This document shows, one piece after another, positions 14,867-23,027 of a stretch of DNA of 64,000 nt. Every line of letters starts with the position of its first letter. Position 1 is the first letter of the stretch. The position numbers were made by a program, and so were the translations under genes. The notes under the pieces are model-generated. The model saw nothing but the letters and a program-made list of their open reading frames with translations. It was not told the origin of the DNA and did no database searches. The stretch spans positions 1 through 64,000 of the forward strand of contig CAYFGQ010000012.1 in the NCBI GenBank assembly GCA_964342525.1, written 5' to 3'. This DNA comes from G963676205 sp964342525. GTDB taxonomy: Bacteria; Campylobacterota; Campylobacteria; Campylobacterales; Arcobacteraceae.

Positions 14867-16996
14867 AGGAAACTCTAAAATAAACTTAGCTCCAATATAA
14901 GACTTACCCTCATATTTATAACTTTTATTTTCAACTTTTATATTTCCTCTCATTCCTTCAACTATCATAGTATAGGTCATATGAAGTCCTAAACCTGTAC
15001 CTTGTGATTTGTGCTTAGTAGTAAAATATGGCTCAAAAATTCTATCTTTTATCTCTTCACTTATACCACCACCATTATCTAAAAATATAAGCTGTGCAAT
15101 ATCTTTATTTTTCTTTAGAGTTATAAAAAGTAACCTCTCATCTAAATCTCTTTCTTTTAAGGCATCTTTGGCATTATTGAAAATATTCATATAACACTGT
15201 ATCAATTCATTGGGATAAGCTTTGATATTTATCTTTTCATCTAAATCTTTGATGATTTTTAACTCATGGGTTTTTATGGATGAGTTTACAATATGCAAAA
15301 ACTCTTCAAGATTTGTTTTGAGATTAAAGGATTTGGACTCATTATCCCCTTTTATAAAGTTTTTAAAGTCATCAATTGTTTTTGATAAATACTGAGCATT
15401 TAAATTTATAGCATCACACGATTTTATAAAATGCTCATCTTGTAATTTTCCAAACTCTTTTTGAAGTTTCATTCCAGTAGCTGAACTTGAAATAATAGAT
15501 AAGGGTTGTCTCCATTGATGGGCTATATTTCCTATCATTTCGCCCATACTAGCTAATTTAGATTGTTGTAAAATAAATTTATCACGCTCTTTTACATCAC
15601 TAAGATCAATAATTGTACTTACCCTATATCTTTTATTGTTTCTTATTATAAATCCACCTCCAGATAAAGCAGGAAAAACCTTTCCGTTTGGTTTTAGGAT
15701 ATTTATCTCATAGGGGTTTGTTTTATCTTCTAAAAAAGTTTTTTGTATTTTAGGCAGCTCCTCCCTAGGAATAAACTCTAAAAGACTTCTACCTATATAT
15801 TTTGTACTATCAAGCTCAAAAATCCTCTCAATAGAAGCATTTACCTCTATAATCTTTTGATTTTCATCGGAGATCACTATTCCCTCTTGGGTAAAATCTA
15901 ATAATTCATTGAAATTATCCACAGACTCTTTTAGATTTTTATTGGCATCACTTAGCTCTATTCTTTTTATTATCAATCTATATAAAAAGAAATATATAAG
16001 TAATAGAGCTAAAAGAGAAACCACCTTCAATTGAGCAGATAATTCTATAGTATCCTTTACATAAGAATCTTTCTCATAAGATACAATCCAAGCTACGGTC
16101 TCAAAGTTATCATAATTTGCTATGGGATAAAAAGTGACCACCACTAAATCTTTATCAAAACTTGTAAAAAAACCAAAACTATTCTCAGATTTTATATTTT
16201 CATTTATCACTTTTTTATTTGAAGATAATCTTTGGTGGTTATCATCTATACAAAACTTTTTTGAGTGTAGATTTGTCATGGTGATCATAAAGTTTTCATG
16301 TTCTGCACTTTGAATATATTTTACAACCAAATCATCCCTACTCCAAGCCTTAGAATCAAAAATATCTTTATCAACTAAAAAGTGAGTATGAAGTTTACTT
16401 ATTTTGGTAAGGGTTTCTTGAAGTATTTCACTTCCATAGGATATCTCAACAGCCCCTAGGTATTTTTCCCCTTTAAATACAGGATAAACATTTCTAAAGC
16501 CATGGGAGGTTCGTCCTTGAATAAAACCCCTTTGTATAAGTTTATCCTCATTTACATCTTTTATATCAATCCTAACAGAACTTAGATCATCCCCAAATTT
16601 ACTTGATTTATGCATACGTAAAAAGGATATATTATTTGGGAAAATAAATTGAAATTGTAAAATACCACTATCTTTCATAATATCATACTGCTTAGCTAAA
16701 ATTGAATATAACTCTTCTCTTAAAATAGCTCTTTGTTTTTTATCTGAAGTATAAGCTTTATCAAAAATATCTAAAACACTTTTATGGTTTATAGCAGTTT
16801 TAAATGCCACATCAGCATTCATATGTTGTTTATACATGATTGTTTCATAGTGGGTTTTAAGATTTTCTTGGTGGGCACTTAGTGCTTTATCTATTCTTTC
16901 ATTTTTATTTATATCGATTATATATGTGAGAATCAAACTTGATAAAGAAAAACATATAAACAAAATGGTAATGATTTTTGTTCTATTTAGGTTCAT
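14858..16996 (-). CDS. Membrane sensor histidine kinase with dCache-like and PAS domains
   Basis: 712 residues. One helix near residues 8-28 and another near 320-345 bracket a periplasmic sensor of about 290 residues resembling the double Cache domains of sensor kinases (LQFQFIFPNNISFLRMH, YPVFKGEKYLGAVEISYG). Then comes a PAS domain (EGIVISDENQKIIEVN...GRSLLEFI), an HisKA segment with the phospho-accepting His in GNIAHQWRQPLSII, and an HATPase domain (N-box NIFNNAKDAL, DNGGGISEE, GTGLGLHM). No response regulator gene is adjacent, so it is an orphan here. It converges on tonB. It could control the nearby metal-uptake promoters, but nothing in the sequence shows that. Confidence 0.9.
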   Translation of the reverse strand: MNLNRTKIITILFICFSLSSLILTYIIDINKNERIDKALSAHQENLKTHYETIMYKQHMNADVAFKTAINHKSVLDIFDKAYTSDKKQRAILREELYSILAKQYDIMKDSGILQFQFIFPNNISFLRMHKSSKFGDDLSSVRIDIKDVNEDKLIQRGFIQGRTSHGFRNVYPVFKGEKYLGAVEISYGSEILQETLTKISKLHTHFLVDKDIFDSKAWSRDDLVVKYIQSAEHENFMITMTNLHSKKFCIDDNHQRLSSNKKVINENIKSENSFGFFTSFDKDLVVVTFYPIANYDNFETVAWIVSYEKDSYVKDTIELSAQLKVVSLLALLLIYFFLYRLIIKRIELSDANKNLKESVDNFNELLDFTQEGIVISDENQKIIEVNASIERIFELDSTKYIGRSLLEFIPREELPKIQKTFLEDKTNPYEINILKPNGKVFPALSGGGFIIRNNKRYRVSTIIDLSDVKERDKFILQQSKLASMGEMIGNIAHQWRQPLSIISSSATGMKLQKEFGKLQDEHFIKSCDAINLNAQYLSKTIDDFKNFIKGDNESKSFNLKTNLEEFLHIVNSSIKTHELKIIKDLDEKINIKAYPNELIQCYMNIFNNAKDALKERDLDERLLFITLKKNKDIAQLIFLDNGGGISEEIKDRIFEPYFTTKHKSQGTGLGLHMTYTMIVEGMRGNIKVENKSYKYEGKSYIGAKFILEFPLV

Positions 16997-17076
16997 CTAT
17001 TTTACCTTATGCAGATAATTTATATAATTATTACATAAGTTTTAGAAGATAATATTTAAAATTATGGTAATTTTCA

Positions 17077-17105
17077 GAAAAGATGAGCAAAAAGCTCATC
17101 TTTTC
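17077..17105 (-). terminator. Bidirectional hairpin terminator after the DUF1700-type gene
   Basis: A perfect 12-bp stem, GAAAAGATGAGC with GCTCATCTTTTC, around a five-A loop, immediately after the stop of the minus-strand gene ending at 17113. T-runs on both strands allow either direction. Confidence 0.8.
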
Positions 17106-17112
17106 TTATCCC

Positions 17113-17922
17113 TTAGTATTCGTATGGTGTGATCTTACTTTGATAAAATTTACCTTTTATCATTATTCCACCCCTTTGGGAAGTGAAATTTTCAATATCA
17201 CTTTGTTTACCCATAAAGTTATATTGATATCTTGTATTTTTGCTAGCCAAACTGATTCTACTTTGTTCAACATCTAAATTTAATCTATCTTTAGGTTCAA
17301 CAATTATCACCTTTGATTGATAAATCTTAATATCCATTTTCTCTTTTGGAAGCTTTAAAAAACAACTTGATTGTTTGATAAATAGTGTATTATTTTGGGA
17401 AGTATTTTTACTTCCAAAACAATCAATACTATTACCATCCTCATCTACACACTCTTTTGTTTTACAAGAAAGACTTACTTTATCCTCTGATGTACCATAA
17501 ACTATCACTTTTGATTGGGCAAAATCAAGTTTTGTGATATCTTTAAAACTTACCCAAGGTGCTTCTATCTTTTGCTCTATGGTTTTAGCATTGTATGAAC
17601 TATAATCGTATGGATCTTTTGTGATAAAATAGATCACTAAAGCCACAAGTAACACAATAACCACTAAAGATACAAGCATAGTGATTATATACTTTTTTGT
17701 TCTTGACCACATTTTATTTCCGCTAGCTTCATTGATAGGCATATCTTCTAGATAATTTGTAGCTAACTCCTTTGGAGTACCAAATCTCTCCACTAAAAGA
17801 TCATAAGTAGCATTACTCTCTTCTATATAACTTTTTATCTCTTCAATGATCTCATTTTTTTTGCCCTTATCTAAAACAGATAAATGGCTTTGTAACTCTT
17901 TTATATAATCATTTGTATTCAT
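17113..17922 (-). CDS. HAAS/DUF1700 signalling-domain membrane protein
   Basis: 269 residues. Residues 1-65 form the HAAS/DUF1700-type helical domain (YIKELQSHLSVLDKGKKNEIIEEIKSYI) that usually accompanies PadR regulators. One membrane helix follows near residues 84-108 (MLVSLVVIVLLVALVIYFI). The outer part looks like a beta-rich DUF4097-like domain with four cysteines in two close pairs (CKTKECVDEDGNSIDC). The start overlaps the end of the PadR gene by 4 bp. The pair probably senses an envelope state, but the exact function is unknown. Confidence 0.75.
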   Translation of the reverse strand: MNTNDYIKELQSHLSVLDKGKKNEIIEEIKSYIEESNATYDLLVERFGTPKELATNYLEDMPINEASGNKMWSRTKKYIITMLVSLVVIVLLVALVIYFITKDPYDYSSYNAKTIEQKIEAPWVSFKDITKLDFAQSKVIVYGTSEDKVSLSCKTKECVDEDGNSIDCFGSKNTSQNNTLFIKQSSCFLKLPKEKMDIKIYQSKVIIVEPKDRLNLDVEQSRISLASKNTRYQYNFMGKQSDIENFTSQRGGIMIKGKFYQSKITPYEY

Positions 17923-18260
17923 CTTTTCCCCTTTAGACTTTCTAAACTGTTATGGTGAGACTCATAAGTCTGCATCAATTTTGGAAGTAACTCTTCACCT
18001 TTTTGACTGATTTTATATTCTCTCTTTGGATGTCCTTTTGTTTTTGGCATATTCCAAGAAGACTCAAGCCAACCATTTTGCTCCATCCTATTTAATAAAG
18101 GATATAAGGTTCCCTCATTTATATTTAACTCTGCACCTTCAAATGATCTAATAAGAGCCACCCCATGGAGTGCTCCTTGCTCTTTTAGAGTGATTAATGT
18201 ACAAAGTTCAATATAACCTTTTCTAAATTGGGACAACCACTTTTTGTAATCCTCTTCCAT
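17919..18260 (-). CDS. PadR-family transcriptional regulator
   Basis: A winged-helix protein of about 113 residues with the PadR signature (GYIELCTLITLKEQGALHGVALIRSF, NEGTLYPLLNRMEQNGWLESSW, KRREYKIS-like strand). It binds DNA as a dimer. An ATG at 18275 is possible, but AAAGGA precedes the ATG at 18260 at proper distance, giving MEEDYKKW. It is the first gene of a two-gene operon with the DUF1700 protein. A 9-bp palindrome over its own promoter suggests autorepression. Confidence 0.85.
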   Translation of the reverse strand: MEEDYKKWLSQFRKGYIELCTLITLKEQGALHGVALIRSFEGAELNINEGTLYPLLNRMEQNGWLESSWNMPKTKGHPKREYKISQKGEELLPKLMQTYESHHNSLESLKGKR

Positions 18261-18293
18261 ATTAGATCCTTTCATAAATGTATTGTATCACAT

Positions 18294-18316
18294 TTTACTT
18301 TGTATTGCAAAGTAAA
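18294..18316. promoter_or_regulatory. Palindromic operator over the padR promoter
   Basis: TTTACTTTG (18294-18302) and CAAAGTAAA (18308-18316) form a perfect 9-bp inverted repeat with a 5-bp centre. On the minus strand it overlaps a TTGCAA -35 box, placed 17 bp from a TACAAT -10 box just before the padR start. It is probably the autoregulatory PadR site. Confidence 0.6.
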
Positions 18317-18476
18317 TTATATAACAAATAGATATGTTATTATTACAAGAAGCATGAAAAAGCCTAAGATTTGGGTTTTATAAAGTAAAAAAAGATTTTT
18401 GGAAATTTTTATTTTTTAGTATTTTGTAGAAAAAAGGTATGAGCTTTAAAGTACTAGGGAGAAAAAATGACGTTTT

Positions 18477-18576
18477 NNNNNNNNNNNNNNNNNNNNNNNN
18501 NNNNNNNNNNNNNNNNNNNNNNNNNNNNNNNNNNNNNNNNNNNNNNNNNNNNNNNNNNNNNNNNNNNNNNNNNNNN
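18477..18576. other. Assembly gap (100 N) flanked by inverted repeats
   Basis: Exactly 100 N, the usual placeholder for a gap of unknown size. GGTATGAG (18436-18443) on the left is the reverse complement of CTCATACC (18578-18585) on the right. To the right, TACCCTTCGTT (18582-18592) pairs with AACGAAGGGTA (18620-18630) as an 11-bp stem. The 18276-18650 interval otherwise holds no gene that I can support, and the open frame read through the N run is an artefact. Confidence 0.9.
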
Positions 18577-18650
18577 ACTCATACCCTTCGTTCTAATGTA
18601 ATTATAGATAATTTTGGTAAACGAAGGGTAAAGGGAAAATTAACAAAAAG

Positions 18651-19382
18651 TTAACGTATAGATTTTGCAGATGGATTTCTTTGCTTTTTAAGTTCCATAT
18701 CTACAAATCCATCCCTATCTTGAAGAGTTTTAAAAGCTAAAGTTCCACGTCTAGTATTCTCACTCTTATACTCATATATATACATACCAGCCTCGTACAT
18801 ACCAAGTCTTACTGGTGTGGCCACAGAATAAGTGGTCACAATTCCTTGGTCATCTAAAAGCTTATATATATCATCAAAATAACCCTTTGTCCAAAGCTCA
18901 GTATTTACATCAGAGCTAAAAGCATCTTGATATACTATATCTATATTTGAAAGTGTTTTTATATAATCTAAAGCATCTCCGATAAAAAGAGTTATTTCAA
19001 TATCTTCATCTTTGTAAAAGTGTTTTTCTATCACTTCATCTATAATATCTTTGATATCTTCAAACTCTTTTGGATATTCAAAATCTTTCAAAGAGTCTAT
19101 AAGTTCCCCGTCAAGTTCAGGGGAATAAAAATATAGCTTTTTATTTAAGCCCTCTTTTTTAGCATAATATATAGTTGAAAAAGTATTGTATCCTAGACCA
19201 AAACATATATCTAAAATAAGAAGTTCATCTTTATCTTTATGATGTTCAAATGCTGGCACTATATGTTTATAAAGTGATTCATTTATGGCACCATCCCTAA
19301 GAGAATGGTAGTGTTGATCATACTGCTTAGAATACATTGTATTTGAGCCATCTTCACTTTTTACTATTTTATAATTGCTCAT
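18651..19382 (-). CDS. MnmC N-domain-like (MnmD-type) tRNA methyltransferase
   Basis: 243 residues of the Methyltransf_30 type, which in MnmC/MnmD adds the methyl group to 5-aminomethyl-2-thiouridine at tRNA position 34 using S-adenosylmethionine. Seen are the SAM-binding segment LLILDICFGLGYNTFST, the DALDYI segment and the conserved VYQDAFSSDVNTELWT stretch. C-terminal to these comes TYSVATPVRLGMYEAGMYIYE. No FAD oxidase half is fused, so it is the single-domain form. The start overlaps the 3' end of the RluA gene by 14 bp. Confidence 0.8.
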   Translation of the reverse strand: MSNYKIVKSEDGSNTMYSKQYDQHYHSLRDGAINESLYKHIVPAFEHHKDKDELLILDICFGLGYNTFSTIYYAKKEGLNKKLYFYSPELDGELIDSLKDFEYPKEFEDIKDIIDEVIEKHFYKDEDIEITLFIGDALDYIKTLSNIDIVYQDAFSSDVNTELWTKGYFDDIYKLLDDQGIVTTYSVATPVRLGMYEAGMYIYEYKSENTRRGTLAFKTLQDRDGFVDMELKKQRNPSAKSIR

Positions 19383-20259
19383 ATATCTCTTTATTTTTAG
19401 AATTTATTTTATAAAGTCTATTATGAAAATTAAACTCTAGATAGTTTGCATGGAGCCAAAGTCTATGGCTTCCAGTAAGTTCAATTCTCTCTTCTTCACT
19501 TAGTTTTCTACCAAGGTATCTATCACTTACATCCTCAGGTACACCATAAATAGGATCACCAACTATTCTATGACCTATATAGTCTAAATGTACACGTATT
19601 TGGTGTTGCCGTCCTGTGATAGGTGTTACTTCTAAAAGGGTTTGATTTTTTTCTTTATTGTATGTAAGTGGTTTTACTTTTGTGGTAGAGTGTTTACCAT
19701 CTTCCCTTACTTTCATCTTTACGCGGATAAAACTATCTGCTTTTCCTATAGGTTTATCGATGATAAGTTCATCTTTTACCTCACCCTCTACAAGAGCTAA
19801 GTATTTTTTAGTAAACTCTTTCTCATCCCACATGATCTTTAAAATCTGTTCAGAATACTTATTTCTTGAGACAAGTAAAAGCCCTGAGGTCTCAGCATCT
19901 ATCCTATGGGTGATATTGGCTTCATTTCCAAAATGGTATTTCACCTCATCAAGTAAACAATATGGAGTAGCCCTAGTTGCAGGATGCACAAGTACACCAC
20001 TTGGCTTATCAAATAAGGCAAAATCTTCTGTGATAAATAAAGGATTTACACCCCTATGTTCACCCACAAACTCTGCAAACTCTATATAATCACACTTAAG
20101 CAATTGCTTCTTTTGTAATATATTTCCCTTATCATCATATACCCTTTTTTTATCAAGTAGCTTTTGGGCATATGACATGGAACAATTTAATGCCTCATAT
20201 AAAAATATCTGGACATTTTGTCCCCTTTTTGCTTCTAACCTTTTAACAACAAACGGCAA
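19369..20259 (-). CDS. RluA-family pseudouridine synthase
   Basis: 296 residues. An S4-like RNA-binding part sits at the N-terminus (SYAQKLLDKKRVYDDKGNILQK). The catalytic domain has the family signature HRIDAETSGLLLVSRNK, whose Asp is the catalytic residue, and the later RQHQIRVHLDYIGHRIVGDPIYG. It converts uridines in rRNA or tRNA to pseudouridine; the target cannot be told from sequence. The start is TTG at 20259, supported by TAGGAG 5 nt upstream that overlaps the stop of the 79-residue gene. Confidence 0.9.
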   Translation of the reverse strand: MPFVVKRLEAKRGQNVQIFLYEALNCSMSYAQKLLDKKRVYDDKGNILQKKQLLKCDYIEFAEFVGEHRGVNPLFITEDFALFDKPSGVLVHPATRATPYCLLDEVKYHFGNEANITHRIDAETSGLLLVSRNKYSEQILKIMWDEKEFTKKYLALVEGEVKDELIIDKPIGKADSFIRVKMKVREDGKHSTTKVKPLTYNKEKNQTLLEVTPITGRQHQIRVHLDYIGHRIVGDPIYGVPEDVSDRYLGRKLSEEERIELTGSHRLWLHANYLEFNFHNRLYKINSKNKEIYEQL

Positions 20260-20270
20260 TAATACTCCTA

Positions 20271-20510
20271 CTAAACCAATTTAACATTTGTGATATACTC
20301 TTCCATACCATATGGATCAATTACTAAAAACATAATCTCACCATCATTTATAATAGCTTTAGCATTTGTTTTTTCTACCACTTCTTCACCATTAAAATAG
20401 TCTTTATTTGGGTATTCTATATCATAGTATTTTCCATCTTCTACCGTTTTTTGTAAAGTCGCTTTACTTGTAGGTATAAAATCAATTGTACATGTTGTTA
20501 CGCATCCCAT
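20271..20510 (-). CDS. Small conserved-looking protein of unknown function
   Basis: 79 residues, starting MGCVTTCTIDF and ending EEYITNVKLV. Not recognised. It has a mixed beta-rich composition, two cysteines near the start, no signal peptide and no membrane segment. A very strong AAGGAGG site 6 nt before the ATG and its position between priA and the pseudouridine synthase, with 11-12 bp gaps on each side, make it a real member of the priA operon. Confidence 0.7.
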   Translation of the reverse strand: MGCVTTCTIDFIPTSKATLQKTVEDGKYYDIEYPNKDYFNGEEVVEKTNAKAIINDGEIMFLVIDPYGMEEYITNVKLV

Positions 20511-20521
20511 AACTAGCCTCC

Positions 20522-22363
20522 TTAATAGTTTGTATCCATATCAATAGAAACAAATGGTGAATCTATAGAATGAAGTACATTTATCAATTTACTTATATTT
20601 GTCGATCTAAATAGTATCTCATATCTATACTTATTTGCAACTTTAAATATTGCTGCTTCATTTGCACTTAAGATTTGAATATCCTCCACATCTTTTAGAT
20701 GCTTAAAATACTTCTCCATCTCATCTTTTGCTTTTAGTCCATTAGCATGAGAAAATGTTGCTTTTGCAAGTCTTGTAAAAGGTGGATACATACCCTCACG
20801 AAACTCCATTTCATCCTTTAAAAATCTTTCATAATCATCTAAATACTCTTCAAAAAATTCTCTACTTTGAGACTGAATTAAAACTTCACCAAAACCACTT
20901 CTTCCACTTCTTCCTGCTATCTGAAGAAGTAAAGATAGAGCTTTTTCCCTTGATTTATAACTAGACATATTTACGATGGAATCTATTCCAAGGATTATGG
21001 CTAATTTTACATTGTGATAATCATGCCCCTTACTAAGCATTTGAGTTCCCACTAGGATATCTATCTCACCAGAGTTAAACTCTTTTAGTATCGATTCAAG
21101 TTTTCTTTGGGTACTTATTTCATCTCGGTCAAATCTTCTTACAGTATTCTCTTTAAAATTAAATTTTAAATTCTCTTCAACCTCTGCAGTTCCTATTCTA
21201 AAATTTTTAACAATACCTATCTTACAAGATGGGCAATGTTGAGGAATTACTTGGGTATAATTACAATAGTGGCATTTTAAAGCTCGTGAGTTTTTATGAA
21301 GACTCATACTCACTGAACAATATGGACACTCCACAGCCTTACCACAATCACTACAAACCTGATATTTAAAATTTGCCCTTGTAGGTAAAAAGATGATCAC
21401 CTGATGACCACTATCAACTGTGGCTTTTATTCTATTATAAATATCTTCATTTATTCCCAACTTTGATTCATCAAATATGAAGGCTTTTTTTGTTTCATAA
21501 AAAGTTTGTTTGAGTCTATAATATGGGATCTTATTATAAGAAGCTAAAGAAGGTGTGGCACTTCCTAGTATTACTTTTATATCAAATTTTTTACCAATAA
21601 AAAGGCTTAGATCTTTAGCGTTATATTTAGGGCTTTGTTCACTCTTATATGATTCATCATGCTCTTCATCTACTACAATAAGACCAAGATCATTATAAGG
21701 TAAAAATAGTGCTGACCTAGCCCCTGCTACTACTTTGATCTCTCCACTTTGGATACTAGATATAATCTGCTCTTTTTTCTTTTTACTAACCTTTGAGTGC
21801 CAAATGGCTATAGAATCTCCAAATACCTTTTTTAAACGCTTTTCCATTTGAGGAGTTAATGAAATCTCAGGAAGTAAAAAAAGTGATTGTTTATCCTCTT
21901 TTACTTGATCAATCATTGCTTTAATATATATCTCTGTTTTACCAGATCCTGTATTTGCAAAAAGTAAAGAGGAGTTATTTTTATTTATAAACTCATAGGC
22001 TTCATTTTGAGCCTCTGATAGATCCACTTCAGTATCAAGTTTTAAATTTCCCCCATAAAGCTCTTGATCTTTTTTATATGGGATGAATAAGGATAAAGAG
22101 TGTCCCAAAGAACACACATAATAAGTAGATACAAATTTAGCAATCTCAAGCATCTTTTCATCTAAATATTCACCACTAAAAGCAGAGATATCACTACATT
22201 TAAATTCTGGTTTTTTCACCTCTTTTACAACTACACCAAATTGTACCTTTTTTCTATTTCTTAATGTAATCTCTACTACTGAGCCAAGTTCAAGTTTTTC
22301 TTCACTTTGATAAGTAAGAGGTGCTAAAGGTGATCTTAAAACTGCTATCTCATAATAATTCAC
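20522..22363 (-). CDS. priA: Primosomal protein N' (replication restart helicase)
   Basis: A helicase of about 613 residues that reloads the replisome at stalled forks. It shows Walker A in LFANTGSGKTEIYIKA, the DEEH box in LIVVDEEHDESYK, a zinc-binding insert (CSDCGK, CPYC, CHYC, CPSC), and a C-terminal helicase half with GTQMLSKGHDYHNVKLAII and QIAGRSGRSG. The frame extends to an ATG at 22381, but that ATG belongs to the integrated att repeat. GTG at 22363, with GGAG 9 nt upstream, gives MNYYEIAVL and is preferred. Before the integrative element entered, this GTG overlapped the pilin stop codon. Confidence 0.93.
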   Translation of the reverse strand: MNYYEIAVLRSPLAPLTYQSEEKLELGSVVEITLRNRKKVQFGVVVKEVKKPEFKCSDISAFSGEYLDEKMLEIAKFVSTYYVCSLGHSLSLFIPYKKDQELYGGNLKLDTEVDLSEAQNEAYEFINKNNSSLLFANTGSGKTEIYIKAMIDQVKEDKQSLFLLPEISLTPQMEKRLKKVFGDSIAIWHSKVSKKKKEQIISSIQSGEIKVVAGARSALFLPYNDLGLIVVDEEHDESYKSEQSPKYNAKDLSLFIGKKFDIKVILGSATPSLASYNKIPYYRLKQTFYETKKAFIFDESKLGINEDIYNRIKATVDSGHQVIIFLPTRANFKYQVCSDCGKAVECPYCSVSMSLHKNSRALKCHYCNYTQVIPQHCPSCKIGIVKNFRIGTAEVEENLKFNFKENTVRRFDRDEISTQRKLESILKEFNSGEIDILVGTQMLSKGHDYHNVKLAIILGIDSIVNMSSYKSREKALSLLLQIAGRSGRSGFGEVLIQSQSREFFEEYLDDYERFLKDEMEFREGMYPPFTRLAKATFSHANGLKAKDEMEKYFKHLKDVEDIQILSANEAAIFKVANKYRYEILFRSTNISKLINVLHSIDSPFVSIDMDTNY

Positions 22364-22366
22364 TGT

Positions 22367-22383
22367 ATCAACTCCATACAATA
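22367..22383. repeat. attL: left copy of the 17-bp direct repeat
   Basis: ATCAACTCCATACAATA, identical to 46699-46715. Similarity continues a few bases further (TCT, then CAT). On the minus strand it provides the GGAG ribosome site used by priA. Confidence 0.85.
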
Positions 22384-22449
22384 TTCTGCATATATAGAAC
22401 TAATATCCATTTTATAGTATTTACAGGAGGTAGCCATAAAATCACTTAA

Positions 22450-22499
22450 CACCTTTTTATACACTTTTAAACCAATATAAACCATTCAAAACCACTCAA
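22450..22499. repeat. Left arm-type integrase sites
   Basis: CACCTTTTTATACAC (22450-22464) is repeated exactly at 46528-46542. Two tandem 10-mers, AACCATTCAA and AACCACTCAA (22480-22499), match AACCACTTAA and AACCATTTAA at 46558-46577. All are in the same orientation, inside the element and near each end, as expected for arm-binding sites of a tyrosine recombinase. Confidence 0.65.
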
Positions 22500-22511
22500 A
22501 ATTAAAATAAA

Positions 22512-23027
22512 TTATCTTTTTTCTGATATATTATTTCTTTTAAACCACTTATCAACTTCACTAATATTATATGTAATTTTTCCACCTTGAATAGTTTGAT
22601 TATAAGGTAATATATCTTCTTTTCTACCTCTTCTATTCTTTTGCCAATCTACACCATATCCATATTTTTGAGTAAATTCTTTTACAGTTATAATTTCCTT
22701 TGATTGAACCTTTTCTATTTCCTCTGCAATTGAGAGAATAGGTTTCATTTTATCTTTATCTAAAAGATTATTCAATTTTATAATAGTACCAATAATTTCA
22801 TCTTGCTCTTTTTTAGGTCCAGTTAAATTAGTTATTGCCATTCCTATAATTCTATCCATATCCTCTTCAGCTATGTTACCATCTCTATAACTCGATATCC
22901 AAGATTCTAAATTTACTGGATTATGTGTTTTAAAAGGTTTTAAATGTCTTCTAAAATTTTGCCAATTTAAATCACTTAATAAAAAAATTGTTTCCAGTAT
23001 TGTTTCTTTGAGTAGTTTTTTATTCAT
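22512..23027 (-). CDS. HTH-type protein, last gene of the GHKL/receiver operon
   Basis: 171 residues from the ATG at 23027 (the frame opens at 23039, but GGAG lies 7 nt before 23027). Residues 1-100 are helical and unrecognised. The C-terminal part (EIITVKEFTQKYGYGVDWQKNRRGR...ISEVDKWFKRN) looks like a small winged-helix domain of the excisionase/MerR-like type that reads a target and ends with a helix containing VDKWF. The start lies just inside the methyltransferase stop, so the two are translationally coupled. It might be the operon regulator or an excisionase, since it is also the gene closest to attL. Confidence 0.55.
   Translation of the reverse strand: MNKKLLKETILETIFLLSDLNWQNFRRHLKPFKTHNPVNLESWISSYRDGNIAEEDMDRIIGMAITNLTGPKKEQDEIIGTIIKLNNLLDKDKMKPILSIAEEIEKVQSKEIITVKEFTQKYGYGVDWQKNRRGRKEDILPYNQTIQGGKITYNISEVDKWFKRNNISEKR

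Noticed and set aside
18439..18654. Open frame across the N run
   Set aside because: It is translated through 100 ambiguous bases and has no supporting ribosome site or family; it is an artefact of the gap.
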